In this document: positions 34,097 to 43,465 of the stretch, piece after piece | Layout of the letters: every line of letters begins with the position of its first letter | How positions within the stretch are numbered: the stretch's first letter is position 1 | Source: CBDDHT01 sp965227905 | GTDB taxonomy: Bacteria; Pseudomonadota; Alphaproteobacteria; Rhizobiales; Methyloligellaceae | Assembly: GCA_965227905.1 (NCBI GenBank) | Contig: OZ245780.1 | Location: 868,001-932,000, forward strand | Reading direction: 5' to 3' | DNA: 64,000 nt | Position numbers and translations under genes: made by a program | Notes under the pieces: model-generated | What the model was told of the DNA's origin: nothing | The model's input: only the letters and a program-made list of their open reading frames with translations | Database searches by the model: none

Positions 34097-34714
34097 TTAT
34101 TCCGCAGCCGAGTGGCGCGGCGCGAACATCGCATCGGTCTGTTGCCGCTGCTGACCTTGATCGATCGGATTGCCGCTTTGGTCGAAGCCTTGTGGCTGCT
34201 GCGGCGTGCTCGGCTGAAAGACTTCCTCGGCAGGCTGGGCCAGATGAGCCGATTGTTGTGGCGGTGTCGCCGGATAGACGTTTCCGCCCAGACTTTCGGG
34301 CATCGTCGGTGATCCAGCCACAGGTTCCGGCATGGCTGGCGTCGCTTGTGGCTGGGCAGGAGCCGGTGCTTCAGGTTCGCTTGGTACGGCCTGAAACACA
34401 TCCTGCCTCGGGAGTGTTTCGACGGGATCTGGCTGCTGCTGCGGCTGGACCGCGAATATTTCTTCGCTCGCGGGCTCAACAGGCGCCGGTGGGTGCGACT
34501 CAAGCACGGGTTGGCTGGTCAATGCCGCGCGTTCCGTCCGCTGCGTCAAATCGTCGTCGATGACCTCGGCCTCCAAAGGACGGATAGCCTCCAGAAGATC
34601 ATCGAGTTTCTTGATCGCGACATAATATTTGTTGCGCATCAAACGCCGTTCGACCTCATTGCGCAGTTCTTGAATAGAATCCGCAAGGTCCTTTTTCATG
34701 AGGGGATTGTCCAT
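34097..34714 (-). CDS. Pro/Gln-rich hypothetical protein
   Basis: A 205-aa protein starting MDNPLMKKDLADSIQELRNEVERRLMRNKYYVAIKKLDDLLEAIRP-like, a charged helical N-terminal region of about 60 residues, then a long disordered tail rich in Pro, Gln, Ala and Glu. A GGGAAG ribosome site precedes the ATG at 34714; the frame extends upstream to 34852 without support. There is no signal peptide or membrane segment. I do not recognise the family. The N-terminal helix could mediate oligomerisation. Confidence 0.65.
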   Translation of the reverse strand: MDNPLMKKDLADSIQELRNEVERRLMRNKYYVAIKKLDDLLEAIRPLEAEVIDDDLTQRTERAALTSQPVLESHPPAPVEPASEEIFAVQPQQQPDPVETLPRQDVFQAVPSEPEAPAPAQPQATPAMPEPVAGSPTMPESLGGNVYPATPPQQSAHLAQPAEEVFQPSTPQQPQGFDQSGNPIDQGQQRQQTDAMFAPRHSAAE

Positions 34715-34868
34715 ACTGTCGCTTCCCTTCGACTTCCACCGCATCGCGCATACCATGCGCCCGCACCATAATACGTGCAGCAGGCGTGGAGAGTCCATGC
34801 CTGCGACATCGTCCAAGACATAAGTCCTGGAGCGACGTACCCGATTCGACAATGACTCGGAAATGCGG

Positions 34869-35792
34869 TCAGGGTTGGGCCGCGTAGTCTTTCATTGCCT
34901 TGCGAAATTCTTCGGTGAAAGATCCATCGGAGGGGCCGCTGTAGGCACCGGCTTCTCGAAGAAGGTCCTGGAGAGCGCGGCGCGTGGCATCCGTCCATAG
35001 TTCTTTGTGATTGAACAGATCGCCCTTGAGGTCCTGGCTGCCCGCTTTCAGCGCTTTCGCCAGCCACAGTGCGGCCTGTTTGCCATCAGCCTTGACCCCG
35101 CGTCCGACATCGTAGGCATAGCCCAGATTATACATCGCATCCGGGCGACCGCTTTCGGCTGCCCGGCGAAACCAATGGGTTGCTTTGACGTCGTCACGAG
35201 GGACCCCGCGCCCAGCGAGATACAAATAGGCAAGGCCTTCCATGGCGCCCGCATGACTCTTGTCGGCTGCGCGCTCGAACCATTTCACGGCCTGATCATA
35301 GTCCTGGCCGCCGACGCCCAGCCCATCCGCATAACGCACGCCAAGGTTGTACATTGCCACCGCGTATCCATTCGCGGCTGCCTTGCGATACCATTGAACG
35401 GCGATTTCGTAGTCTTGGGGAACACCGCCGCCTGCTGCGTAGAAGACGCCGAGAATGCTCATTGCCGGGGCGTATCCGGCATTTGCCGCTTTTTGAAACC
35501 ATCGTGCGGCGTCGTCGTAATTGTCCAGAGCGTGGTTTGCACGGCCCAAATGGTAGAGAAACCGTGTCGCGTCCGGGTGTGCCTCAAGCGCTGCCTGGCA
35601 GGCTTCCAGCGCCTTCTCGCCGTCCATTTTGGGAACACGGACGCCCGGTGTCACCCGATCCGGGTCACGTGGATCGCCCGCCAATCGGTCACAGTCATGG
35701 ACATCTGGTTTAGTGGTATCAGCCGTAGCCGGGATGGCCCCAAAGATAGTCACTGCCGTCAGTGCAAGTGCCCCGAAGTAAAGTATCTTCAC
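34869..35792 (-). CDS. Secreted Sel1-repeat (TPR-like) protein with a peptidoglycan-binding-like C-terminus
   Basis: A 307-aa protein with a signal peptide (MKILYFGALALTAVTIFGAIPATA). About five Sel1-like repeats of ~36 residues occupy residues 80-255, with the usual AxxWFxKAAxxGxxxAMxxLGxxYxxGxGV pattern. The C-terminus LQDLLREAGAYSGPSDGSFTEEFRKAMKDYA resembles a degenerate PG_binding_1 motif. It is probably a periplasmic interaction or regulatory protein; Sel1 proteins in rhizobia include ExoR-type regulators, but similarity to ExoR itself was not established. Confidence 0.83.
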   Translation of the reverse strand: MKILYFGALALTAVTIFGAIPATADTTKPDVHDCDRLAGDPRDPDRVTPGVRVPKMDGEKALEACQAALEAHPDATRFLYHLGRANHALDNYDDAARWFQKAANAGYAPAMSILGVFYAAGGGVPQDYEIAVQWYRKAAANGYAVAMYNLGVRYADGLGVGGQDYDQAVKWFERAADKSHAGAMEGLAYLYLAGRGVPRDDVKATHWFRRAAESGRPDAMYNLGYAYDVGRGVKADGKQAALWLAKALKAGSQDLKGDLFNHKELWTDATRRALQDLLREAGAYSGPSDGSFTEEFRKAMKDYAAQP

Positions 35793-36164
35793 GAGATCAG
35801 CCTTCCATTCATCATCTCACCCGAATTCTGCCAATTCCCGGTCAGAGGCGCAATTGCATAGCGGCCTCGATAAGATAGTTCAGTGACGTTGGAGATCTGA
35901 GGCAATTATGTACCATCGGTGATCGTTGTGTGTTGCTGCCGCGGCCAGGATCATTATCGGACTTGGAACCTCACATATAAGATGGTAACTGCGCCAATGA
36001 CCATTATAGGGTCTGGGCTTCAATTCTCTGTGATTCGGCATGTCGCGAGCGCACGATTCGGAACGCCGTTGTCGGTATGAAGCGACGATCGTGGCCGACA
36101 GGAGAATCCGATGACTGAGGCTCCATAAACGAGCTGGCCTTCCCAACCGCCGAAGAAGAGGTGG
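35793..36164. other. 372-bp divergent intergenic region
   Basis: It lies between the divergent Sel1-repeat and flippase-like genes and must hold both promoters, but no clear -35/-10 pair stood out. An imperfect dyad (TATAAGATGGT and ACCATTATA, about 35979-36008) is the only structure seen. A 115-codon minus-strand frame (35880-36227) is Arg-rich, overlaps the next gene and was not accepted as a gene. Confidence 0.5.
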
Positions 36165-37181
36165 ATGTCTAATCTGAGCACAGATATTCCAGACGAGTCG
36201 TCGCCGCTCGTGTCTTCGCGAGGTCAACAGACCTGGTTGAAATTCGCGGTGCGCGCTCTGATTGGATTATCGATCCTTGGTTTCCTTTTTCTCTACTTCG
36301 ACTTCACGGAAATCGTTGCCAATTTGAAAGGCTTGGACAGCGGGCCGGTTCTTGGAGCGTGTTTGGTGCTGGCGCTTCAATATGTGTTGGCCAGCGCGCG
36401 TTGGCTCACAATTCTCCGGCGACTTGAAACACCAGTGGCGACCAGGGAAGCTCTGGCGACATTCGGAATGGGTGCTCTGGCCAATCTGGTCCTGGTAACA
36501 TCAGTTGCAGGCTTATCCGTCCGCGCATTTCTGTTGCTTCGGCTTGGCGTTCGTGCCTCTGCCGCCGCCGCTTCCTTGGTTGCCGAGCGTATGGCAGCGA
36601 TGACAGGGCTTGTTCTCAGCGTTGCAATCGGTTCGGTTTTCGCCTTTTCGCTTCTTGCTCCGCATCTCGCGACGCTTGAGGCGTCTTGGACCATGGCAGC
36701 GCTTGTTCTGGGAGGCGTACTTGTCCTGGGTGCAGGCATCTTGGCGGTCAGGCGCTACGATTGGGCGAGGCGGTTTGTTGTGCAGGTTCGTGATATTTTC
36801 GGGTCGTTCGGGACGACCGTTCTTCTGATTGCGCTCAGCCTTTGCATCGTCGCAGCAGGGTTTGCGGCGGTGGCCGTATTGGCACGAGGAATGGGCATCA
36901 CGCTCAATCCGATCGTTCTCATCGCCATTCTGCCCTTTGTGGCGTTCGTCTCGGCGCTTCCAATAAGTATTGGGGGCTGGGGCGTGCGCGAAGGGAGTAT
37001 GGTTGCAGGACTGGGGCTGATGGGCGTCGGCGCGGAAGAAGCCGTCGCGCTGTCAATTGCCTATGGTGTTGCAGGACTCTTGATGACCCTTGTTCTGGGA
37101 TTGCTGTCGTCATTGCTCTGGATCCAGGGGTCACGGGCTTTGACGCGTCGAAAGTTCGGAACACATGGCGAGACCACCTAG
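36165..37181 (+). CDS. Flippase-like / lysylphosphatidylglycerol synthase TM-family protein
   Basis: A 338-aa integral membrane protein with about eight segments. Family stretches are LVLALQYVLASARWLTILR, GMGALANLVLVTSVAG, VRAFLLLRLGVRASAAAASLVAERMAAM and LPISIGGWGVREGSMVAGLG. These match the UPF0104/LPG-synthase TM domain (DUF6311-unlike), found in proteins thought to move lipid-linked substrates. GAAGAGG lies 4 bp before the ATG. The downstream O-antigen-ligase-like gene suggests a shared role in surface polysaccharide or glycolipid assembly. Confidence 0.85.
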   Translation: MSNLSTDIPDESSPLVSSRGQQTWLKFAVRALIGLSILGFLFLYFDFTEIVANLKGLDSGPVLGACLVLALQYVLASARWLTILRRLETPVATREALATFGMGALANLVLVTSVAGLSVRAFLLLRLGVRASAAAASLVAERMAAMTGLVLSVAIGSVFAFSLLAPHLATLEASWTMAALVLGGVLVLGAGILAVRRYDWARRFVVQVRDIFGSFGTTVLLIALSLCIVAAGFAAVAVLARGMGITLNPIVLIAILPFVAFVSALPISIGGWGVREGSMVAGLGLMGVGAEEAVALSIAYGVAGLLMTLVLGLLSSLLWIQGSRALTRRKFGTHGETT

Positions 37182-37231
37182 AGCCAATTTCGGTCAATTG
37201 CCTGCATATGATCAGGTAAGGCTCTAGCGCT

Positions 37232-38581
37232 TTGCGTGTTGACAACATAACTGCGCATTCGGCGCCCCCCCTTGATCGATTGATGCTTGCTGGAATCGCG
37301 GTGCTGGCGATTTCTGTCCAGATTCAGATCACGATTGATATCGGCGCGACGGCAGCGCGCTTGAGCCTGTCGGATGTCGTTGCCGTTTTGCTGGTACCGA
37401 TTGCCGTCGGCTCAGCAACCTCCCGCTGGTCCGATTTACGCGCCGGGCTTGGCACGCCGTTTCTTGTGCTCTTGGGACTTGCCACCATCGTGATGGGGTA
37501 TGGCCTTCTGATCGGAGCCGAACGGCTGGGAGCGTTTCAGGCCTGGCCCATTGTGAAATTCGCGGGTTGGTTTGCTCTCGTTCTCTATGCGCTTCTTGGA
37601 TTGGTGTGCGCGCACGCACAGACACGACCATCCGTTGTCATTTTCGGCGCTTCCTATGTGGGGGCGTTGGTCGCGATATTGCTGGCTCAGATTGGCATTT
37701 TCATCATTTCAGGCGGATGGTGGGGAGAGCATGGTTATCGGTATGCGGGTTTTCTCGGTAATCCGAATGCGCAAGGATTTGCCTTGCTTTGCGGCCTTGC
37801 CATCTGTTTTGCAGGGGCAAGAGGTTTCCAAAAGCGGTTCGGACATTTCGGAACGGACGCGCTGATAGCCTTTGTGATCGCAGGGATCATTCAAACCGGT
37901 TCGCTCGCAACTTTCATAGCAACTGGAGCCATCGCGGTTCTTTTTTTCGTGGTCCGGCGACCGCGGTTCGTATCGTTGATCGTGGTGGCAGCGCTCACCA
38001 TGGTCTTTTTCACGGCTCCGCAGATCGGCCGTGCCGGCTTTGCAGGAACATTCGAGCGAAATGGATTGTCGGACCTCCGCGACAAAATCGTTTCTTTCCG
38101 AAAGTCTGCGGAAGCGGCCCCTGGCATGAGGCAGGACAGTCTCTTAGTACGAGCCGACAGCTACAAGCAGGCGATGGATCAATGGCTTGAAGCGCCGATC
38201 CTTGGAAATGGTCTCGGGTTCCATCTGCATGCGGGAAATGTGGCCTCGTCCGATTCTCTGGCACCGCAACTGATCCACAATACCGGCCTATGGATTCTGA
38301 GTGAAATGGGGGCTGTCGGCTTCCTTGTGTTTGTCTTGCTTTTCGGATCTTTGCTGCAGCGATTCTTGGCCGAATTTCGCGTGACTCGAAATGACAGCTG
38401 CTACAATAGCGACGTCTTTCTCTCCGTGCTTCTTGTGATGTTTGGTTGGCTCATCATGTCGCAAGCCCATGAAATGCTCTATCAGCGCACACTATGGCTG
38501 ATGTTCGGCATTGCATTGGGCGCCAGCGTCAGGGTTGCGGCGAACCGTCACGGTTTTGTGAAAAAAAGCTCTGCGCACTAG
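37232..38581 (+). CDS. O-antigen ligase/polymerase (Wzy_C) family membrane protein
   Basis: A 449-aa protein with about ten to twelve hydrophobic segments. FLGNPNAQGFALLCGLAICF and the large loop ending PILGNGLGFHLHAGN...QLIHNTGLWILSEMGAVGFLVF are typical of the Wzy_C/WaaL fold that joins or polymerises glycan chains at the outer face of the inner membrane. The frame starts at a TTG (37232) with GGTAAGG about 9 bp upstream; ATG 37283 is an alternative. It follows the flippase-like gene by 50 bp. Confidence 0.8.
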   Translation: MRVDNITAHSAPPLDRLMLAGIAVLAISVQIQITIDIGATAARLSLSDVVAVLLVPIAVGSATSRWSDLRAGLGTPFLVLLGLATIVMGYGLLIGAERLGAFQAWPIVKFAGWFALVLYALLGLVCAHAQTRPSVVIFGASYVGALVAILLAQIGIFIISGGWWGEHGYRYAGFLGNPNAQGFALLCGLAICFAGARGFQKRFGHFGTDALIAFVIAGIIQTGSLATFIATGAIAVLFFVVRRPRFVSLIVVAALTMVFFTAPQIGRAGFAGTFERNGLSDLRDKIVSFRKSAEAAPGMRQDSLLVRADSYKQAMDQWLEAPILGNGLGFHLHAGNVASSDSLAPQLIHNTGLWILSEMGAVGFLVFVLLFGSLLQRFLAEFRVTRNDSCYNSDVFLSVLLVMFGWLIMSQAHEMLYQRTLWLMFGIALGASVRVAANRHGFVKKSSAH

Positions 38582-38624
38582 GGACAGACGGCTAAGCCTC
38601 ATGTATAGTGCGCTGCACAATAAC

Positions 38625-38646
38625 CCGATAACTGCCGGAATATCGG
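38625..38646. promoter_or_regulatory. Inverted repeat upstream of the soe operon (distal)
   Basis: CCGATA and TATCGG separated by 10 bp, about 180-200 bp upstream of soeA. It may be an operator half of a two-site regulator region. Confidence 0.35.
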
Positions 38647-38667
38647 CATAATAACAGTCGGGAACCG

Positions 38668-38690
38668 TTGGTTTCTAGCCCTGAAACCAA
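38668..38690. promoter_or_regulatory. Inverted repeat upstream of the soe operon (proximal)
   Basis: TTGGTTTC and GAAACCAA, perfect 8-bp arms with a 7-bp spacer, about 140-160 bp upstream of soeA and 90 bp past the previous gene's stop. Position and symmetry fit a transcription factor site. No FNR-like TTGAT-N4-ATCAA box was seen. Confidence 0.45.
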
Positions 38691-38827
38691 GGATTTCATA
38701 AACAAGAATCGTAGCACGATCGCGCTTTTTCTCGCAAGCAGGGCGGCGGCAGCTTTCCCAAAGCGAATCCGTCCATGATCGTAATAAGATCTCTGCATCT
38801 CGGTTCTGACAATCGGAGCAACATCGC

Positions 38828-41713
38828 ATGTCCGCACAGCCAACAATCGATCTCGCTCCGAAGGTCTCCGACGAAATCAAACCGACCACTTGTTACATGT
38901 GCGCCTGCCGATGCGGCATTCGGGTGCATCTGAAGGATGGCACGGTCCGCTATATTGATGGCAACCGCGATCATCCCATCAACAAGGGCGTCATCTGTGG
39001 CAAAGGCGCTGCAGGAATCATGCAGCACAGGTCTCCGGCCCGACTCCGTTCGCCACTGAAACGTGTCGGGCCTCGCGGTTCCGGCGAGTACAAGGAGATA
39101 TCCTGGGAAGAGGCGCTTTCCACAGCCACTCGCTGGTTGAGTGAGGTGCGGCGGACAGATCCTAAGCGCTTGGCGTTTTTCACCGGACGCGATCAGAGTC
39201 AGTCACTGACCGGCTGGTGGGCGCTGCAATATGGCACGCCCAACTATGCGGCGCATGGAGGCTTCTGCTCGGTCAACATGGCTGCTGCCGGACTCTACAC
39301 ATTCGGTGGATCGTTCTGGGAATTTGGCGAACCAGATTGGGAACACACCAAGATGTTCATGCTGTTCGGCGTTGCCGAAGAGCATGGTTCGAACCCGCTG
39401 AAGACCAATCTCGGCAAGCTCAAGGGTCGGGGTGCGAAATTCGTCTCCGTCAATCCGGTCAGGACCGGATATTCAGCCATAGCTGACGAATGGGTTGGCA
39501 TAAAACCGGGAACCGACGGGCTGTTCGTCGGTGCACTCATTCATGAGCTGTTCCGTACCAACAAGGTCGATCTGGACTATCTCGTTCGCTACACGAATGC
39601 GCCGTGGCTCGTAATCCAAGATCCAGGTGCTGCAGATGACGGTCTCTTCGCACGCGACCCGAACAAGACGGCGCCGCATCGGGAGGAGGGCGTACCGCTT
39701 GCCTACGACAAGAAAACCGAGACCTTCGTAGACGCAACCGAGGCCGACATCACGCCTGCACTATTCGGCGAGTTCACACTTCCCGACGGACGCAAAGCCG
39801 TGCCCGTCTTCGAACTCCTTGCAAAGCACTATCTCGAAGAGAGCTATGCGCCGGAAGCTGTCGCTCAGAAAACCGGTGTTTCTGCAGAAACGACCCGCCG
39901 GATTGCCGCCGAACTCGCCCGCACCGCATTCGAGGAAGAAATCGTTCTCGATATTCCCTGGACCGATTGGGCCGGTCGCAAGCATGACAAGATGATCGGA
40001 CGCCCCGTCAGCATGCACGCCATGCGTGGCATCTCGGCTCACTCAAACGGTTTTCAGACATGCCGCATGATCCACGTCCTTCAGATCATGCTTGGCAGCA
40101 TCGATTGTCCGGGCGGGTTTCGCTACAAAGCCCCATATCCAAAACAGACGCCGCCCTGGCTAAAGCCCGTCGGTAAGCCCGGCGAGGTTCTGCCGACCGA
40201 GCCTCTTGGCGGGCCCCATCTCGGCTTCCCGACCGGTCCCGACGATTTGCTCGTACACGGCAACAACATTCCGAACCGGATCGACAAGGCATTCAGCTGG
40301 GATGCACCATTTGCGGCCCATGGCATGATGCACATGGTCATTGCAAATGCGGCCAACGCCGATCCGTATCCGATCGACGTGCTGTTTCTGTATATGGCCA
40401 ATATGGGCTGGAATTCGGCGATGAACGTGCCGGCAACGATCAGTCATCTGACGGAAACCGATCCGGATACCGGCGCCTACAAGATCCCAAGGATCATCTA
40501 TTCCGACGCGTTCTATTCGGAAACCGTGCCCTATGCGGATCTCATCCTACCCGACACGACCTATCTGGAGCGTTGGGACTGTATCTCCATGCTCGACAGG
40601 CCGATCTCCGAGCCGGATGCTCCGGCCGATGCGATTCGCCAGCCGGTGGTGCAGCCGGATCGCAATGTGCGCCCCTTTCAAGATGTTCTGCTGGATCTCG
40701 GTGCACGCCTGAAACTCCCCGGTTTTGTGAACAAGGACGGGAAGGCAAAATATCCGGGCGGCTACTCGGACTACATCGTCAATCATGAGCGGAAGCCGGG
40801 TATCGGTCCATTGACCGGATGGCGGGGAAAAGACGGTCAGAGTTATGGCAAAGGAGAGCCGAATCCCAAGCAGCTCGAAAAATATATCGAGAATGGCTGT
40901 TTTTATGTGCATGAACTCGAGCCGAGTCAGCGCTACTACCGGCACGTCAACAAGGCCTACACGGATTTCGCTGTCGAGATGGGTTTTCGGGCCGAAGGTT
41001 CACACATTGTGTTTCAGCTCTACTCGGAAGTGATGCAGAAATTCCGTTTGGCTGCACGGGGTCATGGCTCGAAACTGCCGCCTGAAGACCATCAACATCG
41101 TGTTGAGACCTATTTCGATCCGATCCCGTTCTGGTATCCGCCGTTCGAGGGCGCAAACCTGAATGAAGCAGAATATCCCATGCACGCTATCACGCAGCGC
41201 CCGATGCATATGTATCATTCGTGGGGATCGCAGAATGCCTGGTTGCGGCAGATCATCTCCGAGAACCGACTCTATATCCAACGGGCACGCGCTGAATCGC
41301 TCGGCGTGAAAGACGATGATTGGGTCTGGGTTAAGAGCTATATCGGACGAGTGAAGTGCCAGGTTCGTCTAATGGAAGGTGTCAATCCTGATACGGTCTG
41401 GACTTGGAATGCCATCGGAAAACGGGCAGGAGCCTGGAACCTTGACGAGGATGCACCGGAAGCCAAACGAGGCTTCCTGCTCAACCATCTGATCTCCGAA
41501 TTGCTTCCCGACCGTGGTGGCTATCGTTTCTCCAATTCCGATCCGGTGACGGGGCAGGCGGCTTGGTATGACCTGCGCGTTTCGATCGAGAAGGCGGAGG
41601 CAGAAGCGGGAGAGACTCTGCCGCGGTTCGAGCCGCTTGGCCGGCCAGCGAGTATTCCCGCTGCGCCCCGTGGCCTTGCGTTCGGTGAACAGTTCCAGGA
41701 GGCAAAATCATGA
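38828..41713 (+). CDS. soeA: Molybdopterin oxidoreductase, probable sulfite dehydrogenase subunit SoeA
   Basis: A 961-aa DMSO-reductase-family catalytic subunit. An N-terminal [4Fe-4S] site is formed by Cys22, Cys25, Cys29 and Cys57. Molybdopterin-domain segments follow (SWEEALSTATRW, LPDTTYLERWD, and the C-terminal HSWGSQNAWLRQI...GVKDDDWVWVKS). There is no twin-arginine signal, so the enzyme should face the cytoplasm, as in SoeABC, which oxidises sulfite to sulfate and reduces quinone. The stop overlaps the soeB ATG (ATGA). Polysulfide/thiosulfate reductase-like enzymes are the alternative; the subunit set and lack of a signal favour Soe. Confidence 0.77.
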   Translation: MSAQPTIDLAPKVSDEIKPTTCYMCACRCGIRVHLKDGTVRYIDGNRDHPINKGVICGKGAAGIMQHRSPARLRSPLKRVGPRGSGEYKEISWEEALSTATRWLSEVRRTDPKRLAFFTGRDQSQSLTGWWALQYGTPNYAAHGGFCSVNMAAAGLYTFGGSFWEFGEPDWEHTKMFMLFGVAEEHGSNPLKTNLGKLKGRGAKFVSVNPVRTGYSAIADEWVGIKPGTDGLFVGALIHELFRTNKVDLDYLVRYTNAPWLVIQDPGAADDGLFARDPNKTAPHREEGVPLAYDKKTETFVDATEADITPALFGEFTLPDGRKAVPVFELLAKHYLEESYAPEAVAQKTGVSAETTRRIAAELARTAFEEEIVLDIPWTDWAGRKHDKMIGRPVSMHAMRGISAHSNGFQTCRMIHVLQIMLGSIDCPGGFRYKAPYPKQTPPWLKPVGKPGEVLPTEPLGGPHLGFPTGPDDLLVHGNNIPNRIDKAFSWDAPFAAHGMMHMVIANAANADPYPIDVLFLYMANMGWNSAMNVPATISHLTETDPDTGAYKIPRIIYSDAFYSETVPYADLILPDTTYLERWDCISMLDRPISEPDAPADAIRQPVVQPDRNVRPFQDVLLDLGARLKLPGFVNKDGKAKYPGGYSDYIVNHERKPGIGPLTGWRGKDGQSYGKGEPNPKQLEKYIENGCFYVHELEPSQRYYRHVNKAYTDFAVEMGFRAEGSHIVFQLYSEVMQKFRLAARGHGSKLPPEDHQHRVETYFDPIPFWYPPFEGANLNEAEYPMHAITQRPMHMYHSWGSQNAWLRQIISENRLYIQRARAESLGVKDDDWVWVKSYIGRVKCQVRLMEGVNPDTVWTWNAIGKRAGAWNLDEDAPEAKRGFLLNHLISELLPDRGGYRFSNSDPVTGQAAWYDLRVSIEKAEAEAGETLPRFEPLGRPASIPAAPRGLAFGEQFQEAKS

Positions 41714-42459
41714 CGACCTTGCCCAAGCAAACGAAAAAGAAGCTCGGCCTCGTTATCGATCTCGATACCTGTGTCGGGTGCCAGGCCTGCGCCACCAGTT
41801 GCAAGGAATGGAATACGACCGGCTACTCGGCACCGCTCACCGATCAGGATCCTTATGGCGCCGATCCGCACGGCGCTTGGCTCAACCGCATTCACGGCTA
41901 TGAGGTCGGCGAAGGTAACGATAGCAGGACGGTGCATTTTCCGCGCTCATGCCTGCATTGCGAAGAGCCCGATTGTGTCACCGTGTGCCCGACGGGCGCA
42001 TCCTACAAGCGGGAGGAGGACGGGATCGTTCTCGTCAATCCGGATACCTGCATCGGATGCAAACTGTGTTCCTGGGCATGCCCCTATGGCGCGCGGGAAT
42101 ATGATTATGCGCATGGCGTCATGAAGAAATGCACCTTGTGCGTCGACCGCATCTACAATGACAATTTTCTGCCCGAGGATCGGATTCCCGCCTGCGTCCG
42201 GGCATGTCCGACAGGCGCGCGCCATTTTGGCGATCTAGGCAATCCCGAGAGCGACGTTTCGAAACTGGTAGCCGAGCGTGAAGGCTTCGATCTTTTGCCG
42301 GAATTTGGGTATAAACCGGTCAATCAGTATCTTCCGCCGCGTCCGCGCCGCGACGGTCGCAGTCCGACCGAAGACACACCGCCTCCCGCTACAACCGAAA
42401 CTGCCAAGACAGCCGCCGATCGCTTGTTCGCGTGGGCTGACCGCATGCTGACAACATAG
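41710..42459 (+). CDS. soeB: 4Fe-4S ferredoxin-type electron transfer subunit, probable SoeB
   Basis: A 249-aa DmsB/NrfC-like subunit carrying four [4Fe-4S] clusters. The Cys groups are CVGCQACATSC, CLHCEEPDCVTVCP, CIGCKLCSWACP and, across two blocks, CTLC with CVRACP. It would carry electrons from the molybdenum site of SoeA to the membrane subunit. There is no signal peptide, consistent with a cytoplasmic location. The C-terminal ~45 residues are Pro/Thr-rich. It overlaps soeA by 4 bp, and soeC begins 13 bp downstream. Confidence 0.82.
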   Translation: MTTLPKQTKKKLGLVIDLDTCVGCQACATSCKEWNTTGYSAPLTDQDPYGADPHGAWLNRIHGYEVGEGNDSRTVHFPRSCLHCEEPDCVTVCPTGASYKREEDGIVLVNPDTCIGCKLCSWACPYGAREYDYAHGVMKKCTLCVDRIYNDNFLPEDRIPACVRACPTGARHFGDLGNPESDVSKLVAEREGFDLLPEFGYKPVNQYLPPRPRRDGRSPTEDTPPPATTETAKTAADRLFAWADRMLTT

Positions 42460-42472
42460 GCGTCGACTTCCC

Positions 42473-43420
42473 ATGCATCCCGCTTACTCCGTCATTTTCT
42501 TCACCACCGCATCCGGCGCCGGATACGGTTTGCTAATCTGGATGGCATTGTTCGGTTCACTCGGGCTGATACCGGCCGAACGCTGGCTTGGTTTGACCGG
42601 ATTCGGTGTCGCGCTCGGGCTTGTGACCGTCGGGCTCTTGTCCTCGACCTTCCATCTCGGACATCCCGAGCGCGCCTGGCGCGCTTTCAGCCAATGGAAA
42701 TCGTCCTGGCTTTCACGCGAAGGCGTGGCCGCGGTGGTGACATATGTTCCCGCGGGCCTGCTGGCGATTGCCTGGGTGTTCTTTGAAACAGCGGCAGGGG
42801 CTGCGGGCGTTCTTGCAGTCCTGAGTATCATTGCAGCCCTCGTGACGATCTACTGCACGGGAATGATCTACGGTTCGCTCAGAACCATTCGCCAATGGAA
42901 CGATCCACTGGTTCCCATCAATTACGTCATCCTCGGTCTCGGGACCGGCGGCGTTCTGTTTGTGGCGTTGCTTGAAGCCTTTGGTCAGGCTCACATCTGG
43001 GCAGTCGTTGCTGCCGGACTGTTTCTCATCATTGGTCTGGTTGCGAAGCTGGTATACTGGCAGCGGATCGATAACGCTCCGAAGAAGTACTCAACTGGAG
43101 ATGCGACTGGGCTCGGCCGGTTCGGCAAAGTCCGACCTCTCGAGCCTGCGCATACTCAGCCAAACTTCGTCATGCGTGAGATGGGTTTCAGCGTCGCGCG
43201 GAAACATGCGGAGAAACTTCGCAAACTAGTCATAGTGTTTGGATTTGCAGCGCCTGCTGCGGCAATCGCCGTCACGCTTCTTCCGGGCGGGCTGGCAGGA
43301 CTGGTTGGTGCCGCTATTGCCGTCTTCTTCGCGGCCGTTGGAATCGTCATCGAGCGCTGGTTGTTCTTTGCCGAAGCGCAGCATGTCGTGACGATCTACT
43401 ACGGTCAGCCTGCAGCCTAG
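42473..43420 (+). CDS. soeC: DmsC-type membrane anchor, probable SoeC
   Basis: A 315-aa integral membrane protein with eight or so hydrophobic segments, beginning MHPAYSVIFFTTASGAGYGLL. STFHLGHPERAWRAFSQWKSSWLSREG is the DmsC-family signature with the conserved His near the quinone site. It anchors the SoeAB module and passes electrons to the quinone pool. It is the last gene of the operon and is followed by a strong hairpin. Confidence 0.8.
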   Translation: MHPAYSVIFFTTASGAGYGLLIWMALFGSLGLIPAERWLGLTGFGVALGLVTVGLLSSTFHLGHPERAWRAFSQWKSSWLSREGVAAVVTYVPAGLLAIAWVFFETAAGAAGVLAVLSIIAALVTIYCTGMIYGSLRTIRQWNDPLVPINYVILGLGTGGVLFVALLEAFGQAHIWAVVAAGLFLIIGLVAKLVYWQRIDNAPKKYSTGDATGLGRFGKVRPLEPAHTQPNFVMREMGFSVARKHAEKLRKLVIVFGFAAPAAAIAVTLLPGGLAGLVGAAIAVFFAAVGIVIERWLFFAEAQHVVTIYYGQPAA

Positions 43421-43429
43421 ATCGATTGG

Positions 43430-43457
43430 GGCCTGGCAGATACAACTCTGCCAGGCC
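43430..43457. terminator. Strong hairpin between soeC and a convergent gene
   Basis: GGCCTGGCAGA (43430-43440) and TCTGCCAGGCC (43447-43457) form a perfect 11-bp stem with a 6-nt loop, 9 bp after soeC and 8 bp before the convergent gene's stop. A T-tract is absent, but the position suits a bidirectional transcription end. Confidence 0.65.
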
Positions 43458-43465
43458 ATCGAGTC

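Noticed and set aside
35880..36227. 115-codon minus-strand frame in the Sel1/flippase gap
   Set aside because: Arg-rich, overlaps the flippase-like gene start antisense, and has no ribosome site.
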